From assembly GCA_035539015.1 (NCBI GenBank), contig DATLJF010000228.1:1-8256 (forward strand): DNA of 8,256 nucleotides. Reading direction: 5' to 3'. The stretch comes from Stenotrophomonas_A sp035539015 (GTDB lineage Bacteria; Pseudomonadota; Gammaproteobacteria; Xanthomonadales; Xanthomonadaceae). A program made the translations under genes and the position numbers. This document shows positions 1 to 6,900 of this stretch, one piece after another. Position 1 is the stretch's first letter. Each line of letters begins with the position of its first letter. Under the pieces are notes generated by a model, which saw nothing but the letters and a program-made list of their open reading frames with translations, ran no database searches and had not been told where the DNA came from.

Positions 1-846
1 ACGGCACTGCTCAGCGACCCGGTCCCGCTGAAGGCCGCAGCGATGAGCGAGGTGAGCCTGACCGTGTACTTCCCCGAGCCGACCCAGCCGGCGGTGCGCC
101 GCACCCCGGTGCGGATCGCCGCGGGGCGCGTGGCCGCGGTGGCCGATTCGGTCAAAGGCAGCTATCGGCAGAACGTGGTCTCGGCGGTGCTGGCACAGCG
201 CCAGCGCAAGCCGACGGTCATTGTCGCCTTGGGCGATTCCATCACCGAGGGCGCCACCGCCACGCAGGGCAGCCACAACCAATGGCCTGAACGTCTCGGC
301 GCGCGCCTGGAGCAGGCCTGCCCGGGCCAGTTCGTGGTGCTCAACCAGGGCATCAGCGGCAACAAGGTGATGGATCCGGGCCGCAGCCACAGTGCGTTGT
401 CGCGGCTGGATCGCGACGTGATCGCCGTGGGCCGGGCCGACCAGGTGATCCTGTTCGAAGGCATCAACGATATCCGCCACAACGGCGCGCCGGCATTTAC
501 CCCGGGGCGCAACGCCGCGGACATGCTGCTGGCGTATCGGCAGATCACGCAGCGGCTGCATGACCAGGGCATCAAGGCGATCGCCGCGACGGTGACGCCA
601 TTCGGCGGTTCGGAACGCTATGAACCGGTGTCGGCAGCCACGCGCAATGCGATCAACGCCTGGATGCGCAGTGGCGACAGCAGTTTCGATGCCTTGCTCG
701 ACTTCGACCGCATCCTGCGCGATCCGGCCAAGCCCGAAGCGCTGCCCGACCCGATCACCCGCGATCATCTGCATCCCAACGATGAAGGCTATGCGCGGCT
801 GGCCGAAGGCATCGACCTGGCAACGCTTGGCTGCAAGGGCAAGTAA
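1..846 (+). CDS. SGNH/GDSL-type hydrolase (XynE-like esterase/acylhydrolase family), 5' truncated
   Basis: Probable esterase or acylhydrolase of the SGNH superfamily; the substrate is unknown. The frame is open from base 1 to the TAA at 844-846 (281 codons). The ATG at 43 is probably internal, because the residues before it (SDPVPLK) and just after it (LTVYFPEP) match the beta-rich N-terminal part of this subfamily, so the true start lies left of the window. All SGNH blocks are visible. Block I is GDSITEG with the nucleophile Ser at 238-240. Block II is NQGISGN, with its Gly at 349-351. Block III is GIND with Asn at 466-468. Block V is DHLH with Asp at 763-765 and His at 772-774, followed by PNDEGY. 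Family knowledge: XynE-like members include putative acetyl esterases acting on plant polysaccharides, but lipids or other esters are equally possible. Any signal peptide would lie in the missing N-terminus, so location cannot be judged. The glucan synthase gene follows 80 bases downstream on the same strand. Confidence 0.88.
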   Translation, partial: TALLSDPVPLKAAAMSEVSLTVYFPEPTQPAVRRTPVRIAAGRVAAVADSVKGSYRQNVVSAVLAQRQRKPTVIVALGDSITEGATATQGSHNQWPERLGARLEQACPGQFVVLNQGISGNKVMDPGRSHSALSRLDRDVIAVGRADQVILFEGINDIRHNGAPAFTPGRNAADMLLAYRQITQRLHDQGIKAIAATVTPFGGSERYEPVSAATRNAINAWMRSGDSSFDALLDFDRILRDPAKPEALPDPITRDHLHPNDEGYARLAEGIDLATLGCKGK

Positions 847-863
847 GCGCTCGACCTTCACGC

Positions 864-873
864 CTTGCGCAAG
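864..873. repeat. Perfect 10-bp palindrome CTTGCGCAAG in the intergenic gap
   Basis: CTTGCGCAAG reads the same on both strands. It lies 17 bases after the hydrolase stop codon and 53 bases before the ndvB start. The flanking bases (C863, C874) do not extend the symmetry. It could be half of an operator or a chance dyad in GC-rich DNA. It is too short, and lacks a following T-run, to act as an intrinsic terminator. No regulator can be named from the sequence. Confidence 0.3.
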
Positions 874-881
874 CCCCGGGC

Positions 882-930
882 GCATGATGATCCGAGCACG
901 GCCTCCGGCCGTCCAGGTGATCATCCATGC
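882..930 (+). promoter_or_regulatory. Nested stem-loop covering the ndvB translation start region
   Basis: The outer arms 882-892 (GCATGATGATC) and 919-930 (GATCATCCATGC) pair over 11 base pairs with a single bulged C at 926. Inside sits a perfect 6-bp inverted repeat, ACGGCC (898-903) and GGCCGT (907-912), with a TCC loop. The 3' outer arm contains the ndvB ATG (927-929) and the last two bases of the AGGTGA ribosome binding site (915-920). In RNA the start codon would be paired with bases 883-885. This suggests a hairpin that can restrict ribosome access, or an attenuating structure between the two genes. No U-run follows, so a Rho-independent terminator is unlikely. The pairing is directly visible; the regulatory role is inference. 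Confidence 0.45.
915..920 (+). promoter_or_regulatory. Ribosome binding site of ndvB (AGGTGA)
   Basis: AGGTGA lies six bases before the ATG at 927, a good Shine-Dalgarno match at normal spacing. The in-frame TGA at 918-920 closes the reading frame upstream, so 927 is the first possible ATG and is the preferred start. The next in-frame ATG, at 1071, lacks a comparable site. Bases 919-920 belong to the 3' arm of the hairpin at 882-930. Confidence 0.7.
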
Positions 931-3900
931 CTCTCTACTGGAGAGCGATTCGTTCCAGTGTCAGGCTGCGGGTACAACGATGGCGTTTGCGGCGGCGGCG
1001 GGGAACCGATAAGGCTTCCCTGCCGGCAGACCGCGAACCCTTGCGAGCCGCCCTGTTCAGCGCCGAGCAGATGGCCTTGCACGGGCGCGCGTTGGCAGCG
1101 TCGCACCGCATCAGCGCCGGACCTTCGAACGCGCGCCTGCTGCAACAGCTGAAGAAGAACGAGATCGTCCTCGACGCGGCCGCGGTGACGCTGGCGCGCA
1201 TGGCCCAGGACGAAGTGCGGATCAACCCGGCCGGCGAGTGGTTGCTGGACAACTACTACCTGGTCGAAGAACAGATGCGGATGGCGCGTCGGCATCTGCC
1301 CGCCGGCTACAGCCGCGAGTTGCCCAAGCTGGAACGTGGGCCCTCGGCGGGACTGCCGCGGGTGTACGACCTGGCCAGCGAGGCGATCGCCCATAGCGAT
1401 GGCCGCATCGATGCGGCGGTGCTGAGCCGTTTCATCGCGGCTTACCAGACCATCACCCCGCTCACGCTTGGCGAGTTGTGGGCGATCCCGATCATGTTGC
1501 GGCTGGCGCTGATCGACAACCTGCGGCGCATGGCCGCGCAGGTGATCCGCGAAGTCGAGCATCACCGCCGCGCCGGTGCCTGGGTGCGGCGCCTGAAGCA
1601 CACCGCCGAGGCCAGTCCCAAGGACGTGGTGCTGGTGGTGGCGGACATGGCGCGCTCGGACCCGCCGCTGTCCGGCGCGTTCGTGGCTGAACTCAGCCGT
1701 GGCCTGCAAGGGCGCGGCGCGGTGCTGGCGATGCCGGCGGCGTGGATCGAGCAATGGGTGGCCGAGGCCGGCGAGAGCGTGGAGGGGCTGATTCACGCCG
1801 AGAGCCAGCGCCAGGCGGCGACACAAGTATCGATCAGCAACAGCATCGGCAGCCTGCGCTTCCTCGACCATATGGACTGGCGCGAGTTCGTCGAGACCAT
1901 GAGCGTGGTCGAGCGCACCCTGCGGCGGGATCCGGCGGGCGTGTATGCGCGCATGGATTTCGGCACGCGCGACCATTACCGGCACGTGATCGAACGGCTG
2001 GCGCGCCGCGGCGGTGTGGGCGAGGTGCGGGTCGCAGCGCTAGTGCTGGGGCTGGCGCAGGAAGCCACCGCACCGGAGGCGGCCAGCCACGTGGGCTATT
2101 ACCTGGTGGATGATGGCCGCGCGCACGCACAGGCGAGGGTGGATGCGGAAGTGCCGGTCACGCGCCGGCGCCGCATTCGCTTTACGCCGCTGCGCACGCG
2201 GCTGTGGCGCTACCTGTTGCCTGCAGCACTGGTGGCGATGGCTTTCAGCTTCGCCCTGTTGTGGCCGCTGTATCGCGCCGGCCAGCCCGGCATGCTGCTT
2301 TGGCCATTGGCCGCGCTGGCATTGCTTGCCTTCAGCGAGCTGGGCGTGGCCCTGGTCAACTGGGTCGTGACCGCGCAGGTGCCGCCGCGGGCGCTGCCGC
2401 GGATGGATCTCTCCACCGGTATCCCGCCGGATTGCCGCACGCTGGTCGTCATTCCCAGCCTGCTCGGCAGCCCCGCCGATGCCGATGGGCTGGCCGAGGC
2501 ACTGGAGGTGCGCTTCCTGGCCAACCGCGACGCGCATCTGCATTTCGCCCTGCTCACCGACTTCCTCGACGCGCCGCAAGCGGAGATGCCGGGAGATGCC
2601 GCCATCGTGGCGCAGGCGGTACGGCAGATAGAACTGTTGAACCTGCGCTATGCGCCCGAGCACGGCGACCGCTTCTTCCTGCTGCACCGGCCGCGCACCT
2701 GGAACGCGGGGGAGCGCTGCTGGATGGGCGCCGAACGCAAGCGCGGCAAGCTGGCGGCGCTGAACCGCCTGCTGCGCAGCGAGCATCCGGGCGCGCCATC
2801 GGGCAGCGATTTCGCGCGCATCAGCGGCATGACCGCGGTGCTGGCCAACGTGCGCTATGTGATTACCCTGGACAGCGACACCCAGCTGCCGCGCGATGCA
2901 GCGCGCAAGTGCGTGGCCGCTATGGCCCATCCGCTGAACCAGCCGCGCATGGACCTGCAAAAGCGCCGGGTCCAACGTGGCTACGGCATCCTCCAGCCGG
3001 GCATGGGCAGCAGCATGAGCGGCGGCGCGGAGTCGCGCTATGCACGGATGTTTGGCAGCGAGCCAGGCATCGATCCGTACAACGGCACGGTCTCGGACGT
3101 CTACCAGGACCTGTTTGCCGAAGGGTCCTTCATCGGCAAGGGCATCTACGACGTCGATGCATTCGAGGCGGTGCTGGCCGACCGGTTTCCGGACAACCGC
3201 ATCCTCAGCCACGACTTGCTGGAAGGGTGCTACGCGCGCGCCGGCTTGATCAGTGACGTGCAACTGTTCGAGAACCATCCGGCGCGCTATCTGGGCGATG
3301 CCCGCCGGCGTTCGCGCTGGATTCGGGGCGACTGGCAGCTGTGGCCCTGGCTGCTGCCCTGGGTGCCGTTGGCCGATGGCGGCTACGAACGCAATCCCTT
3401 GTCGTGGCTGTCGCGCGGCAAGCTGCTCGACAACCTGCGCCGCAGCCTGGTGCCGCCGGCCATGGTCGTGCTGTTGGTCGCGGGCTGGTGGCTGTCGCCG
3501 CAGCCGTTGGCCTGGACGCTGTGGTTATTGGTGTTGTGGCTCGGGCCGGTGTTGTTGCCCGCCCTGCATGCGGCCTTGCACCCGCCGGAAGATTCCACGC
3601 TTGACCTGCATCTGCGCCAGGTCGCTGGCAGCACCGGGCGGCAGCTGCAACGCGCGGCGGTCACCGTGGCCTGCCTGCCGTACGAAGCGGCCTTCAGTCT
3701 GTCGGCGATCTTGCGCACCTTGTGGCGCACGCTGGTCAGCCGGCGTCACTTGTTGCAATGGAATCCGTCCAGCGAGGTGGATCGCGCGCTGCGCGCCGGC
3801 CGCCGCGCCGAGTGGCGGGCCATGGCGATCGCCCCGCTGTTCGCGCTCGGCGTAGCCCTGGCCTTGCTGCGCGTGGCGCCGGCTGCGCTGTGGCCGGCGG

Positions 3901-6900
3901 TGCCTTTGCTGCTGGGCTGGGCGCTGTCGCCCTGGCTGATGGCCTGGCTCGGCCAGCCGCCGCCGCAACGTGGTGCCGAACTGGTGCCGGCGCAGGTGGT
4001 CTTCCTCGGCCGGCTGGCACGGCGGACCTGGGGCTTCTTCGCCAACCACTTCAGCGAAGACGACCATTGGCTGCCGCCGGACAACCTGCAGGAATATCCC
4101 GCAACCGTCATCGCCCATCGCACGTCGCCGACCAATATCGGGCTGGCGCTGCTGGCCAACCTGGCCGCCCATGACCTGGGCTACCTGCCGGCTGGCGAGG
4201 TGGTGGAGCGCTGCCGCAAGATCCTGGGCACGCTGGAAACGTTGCCGCGCCATCGCGGCCATTTCCTCAACTGGTACGACACCCAGACCCTGCAGCCGCT
4301 GCCGCCGCGCTACGTCTCCACGGTGGACAGTGGCAATCTCGCCGGTCACTTGCTGACACTGCGCCAGGGTCTGCTGGGCATGATCGATGCCCCGGTCGTG
4401 CCGCCACGCCTGTTCGACGGCCTGGCCGATACGCTCGGGCTGGTGCAGGAAGCTGGCGCCGCGCAGCCCGCGCTAGTGGGCGCCTGCACGAGCTTCAGCG
4501 AACGGCTCGGCGCGCTACGGCGGGACAGCCTTGCGCTGGCGGACATCGATCAGGCGCTGTCGGCCCTGTGCAACAGTGCCGAGGCGATGGCGGCGCTCGC
4601 GGTGGGCGGCGGCGAGCCACAGCGCTGTGCGCTGGCCCTGCTGCACGACTGCATCGCCGCCCAGGCAGAACTGCAACGGTGGCTGCCGGTGTCGGCGATG
4701 CCTGCGGGCGAGGCCATCGCGATCCCGACGCTGCGGCAGCTGCGCCGCCAGGAGGCCGATCTCGCGCTGCAGGCGCGCGCCGGTGAGCGCATACTGCAGA
4801 TGGAACGGCTGGCGCACCTGGCCGGCCAACTGGCGCAGATGGAATACGACTTCCTCTACGACCGTGCCCGCCATCTGCTGGCAATCGGCTACAACGTCGA
4901 CGAGCGGCGCCTGGACGCCAGCCAGTACGACCTGCTCGCCTCCGAGGCGCGGTTGTGCAATTTCGTGGCCATTGCCCAGGGCCAGTTGCCGCAGGAGAGC
5001 TGGTTCGCGCTGGGCCGGATGATGACCGAGGTCGAGGGCGCTGCGGCCTTGCTGTCGTGGAGCGGCTCGATGTTCGAATACCTGATGCCGCAGCTGGTGA
5101 TGCCCAGCTATCCCGATACCTTGCTCGACCGCACCGCGCAGCAGGTCGTACGTGCGCAGATCGACTACGGCGCCCGCCGCGGCGTGCCGTGGGGCGTGTC
5201 CGAGTCCGGCTACAACGCGGTCGATGCGCGGCTCAACTATCAATACCGCGCGTTCGGCGTGCCGGGGCTCGGCCTCAAGCGCGGCCTGGCCCAGGACCTG
5301 GTCATCGCGCCGTATGCCAGCGCGATGGCGTTGATGGTGGCGCCGGTGCCGGCCTGCGAGAACCTGCAACGGCTTTCCGCCCAGGGCTTCGGCGGCCGCT
5401 TCGGCCTGTACGAGGCGATCGACTACACCGCAGCGCGCGTGCCGCGTGGGCAGTCGCATGTATTGGTGCGCTCCTACATGTCGCACCACCAGGGCATGGC
5501 GCTCTTGGCCATGGACTATTTGCTGTGCGGCCAGCCGATGCAGCAGCGCTTCGTTGCCGATGCGCAGGTGCAAGCGACCTTGTTGCTGCTGCAGGAGCGG
5601 GTGCCGCGCACCGGGGTGTTCCATCCGCACCCGGTGGAGAGTGCCGGCAACCGCACTGCTTCAGCCGATGCCGAGACCCCGCTTCGGGTCATCCGCGACC
5701 CCGACCGCAGCCGCCTGGGCGTGCAGCTGCTGTCCAACGGCCGTTATCACGGCATGCTCAGCAGCGCCGGCGGCGGCTACAGTCGTCAGCGCGAAATGGC
5801 GGTCACGCGCTGGCGCGAGGACAGCACGCGCGACCATTGGGGCACCTTCTGCTACCTGCGCGATGTCGGCAGTGGCAAGGTGTGGTCGGCAACCCACCAG
5901 CCGACCTGCGTCGAAGTCGAGGGATACGAGGCGATCTTCTCCGATGCCAAGGCCGAGTTCCGCGGCCGCCACCAAGGCTATGACACCCACCTGGAAATCG
6001 CGATCTCGGCCGAGGACGATGTCGAATTGCGGCGCCTGCGCATCACCAACCGCTCGCGCCAGCGCCGGGTGATCGAGATCACCACCTACGCCGAAGTGGT
6101 GCTGGCGCCGGCCCTGGCGGACGAGATGCACCCGGCCTTCGGCAACCTGTTCGTGCAGAGCGAGATCCTGGCCGACAAGCAGGCCCTGCTGTGCACGCGG
6201 CGCGCGCGCTCGCATGAAGAAGTCGCACCGTGGATGCTGCATCTGGTGGCGGTGCACGACGCCGACATCAGCGCGATCTCCTACGAGACCGACCGTGCGC
6301 GCTTCCTTGGCCGTGGCCGCAGCACGCGGCGACCGCTGGCGTTGAGCGAAGGCAAAGCCTTGTCGGGCACCGCGGGGTCGGTGCTCGACCCGATCGTGGC
6401 GATCCGCTGCCGGATCGAGCTGGCACCGGAACAGCGTGCGCAGATCGACATGGTCTATGGCGTTGGCGCACAGCGTGAAGCCTGCACTGCGCTGGTGGAC
6501 AAATACCGGGACCGGCGCCTGGCCGACCGCGTGTTCGATCTTGCCCTGACCCATAGCCAGGTCGTACGGCGGCAGATCGATGCCTCGCAGTCCGATGCGC
6601 TGCTGTACGAGCGCCTGGCCGGCCTGGTGCTGTACACCCATCCCTTGCTGCGCGCCGAGCCGGAGCTGCTGGCGCGCAATCGTCGTGGCCAGCCAGGCTT
6701 GTGGGGCCACGCGATCTCCGGCGACTTGCCGATCGTGCTGCTGCGCGTCTCCGACAGCGACAACATCGAGCTGGTGCGGCAGATGGTGCAGGCGCATGCC
6801 TATTGGCGCCTGAAGGGCCTGCGCGTAGACCTGGTGATCTGGAACGAGAGCCAGGCCGGGTACCGGCAACAGTTGCAGGACCAGATCGTGGGCATGGTGG

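Noticed and set aside
43..846. ATG at 43 as the true start of the hydrolase gene
   Set aside because: Family-typical residues continue in frame before it (SDPVPLK) up to the window edge, and no Shine-Dalgarno sequence precedes it.
882..930. Rho-independent terminator for the hydrolase gene
   Set aside because: The dyad is not followed by a T-run, and its 3' arm contains the next gene's start codon.
865..1152. Small + strand frame spanning the gap and the start of ndvB
   Set aside because: It overlaps the well-supported ndvB start in another frame and has no good ribosome binding site or recognisable content.
2204..3256. 350-codon + strand frame overlapping ndvB
   Set aside because: It is an out-of-frame reading of the GT84 region, dominated by Ala, Arg, Gly and Pro. 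The real frame there carries LDSDTQLP and the membrane segments.
921..5630. Other long - strand frames (921-1985, 2040-3278, 3525-4349, 4515-5630)
   Set aside because: They are antisense shadows of ndvB in the same register, with biased composition and no recognisable domain.
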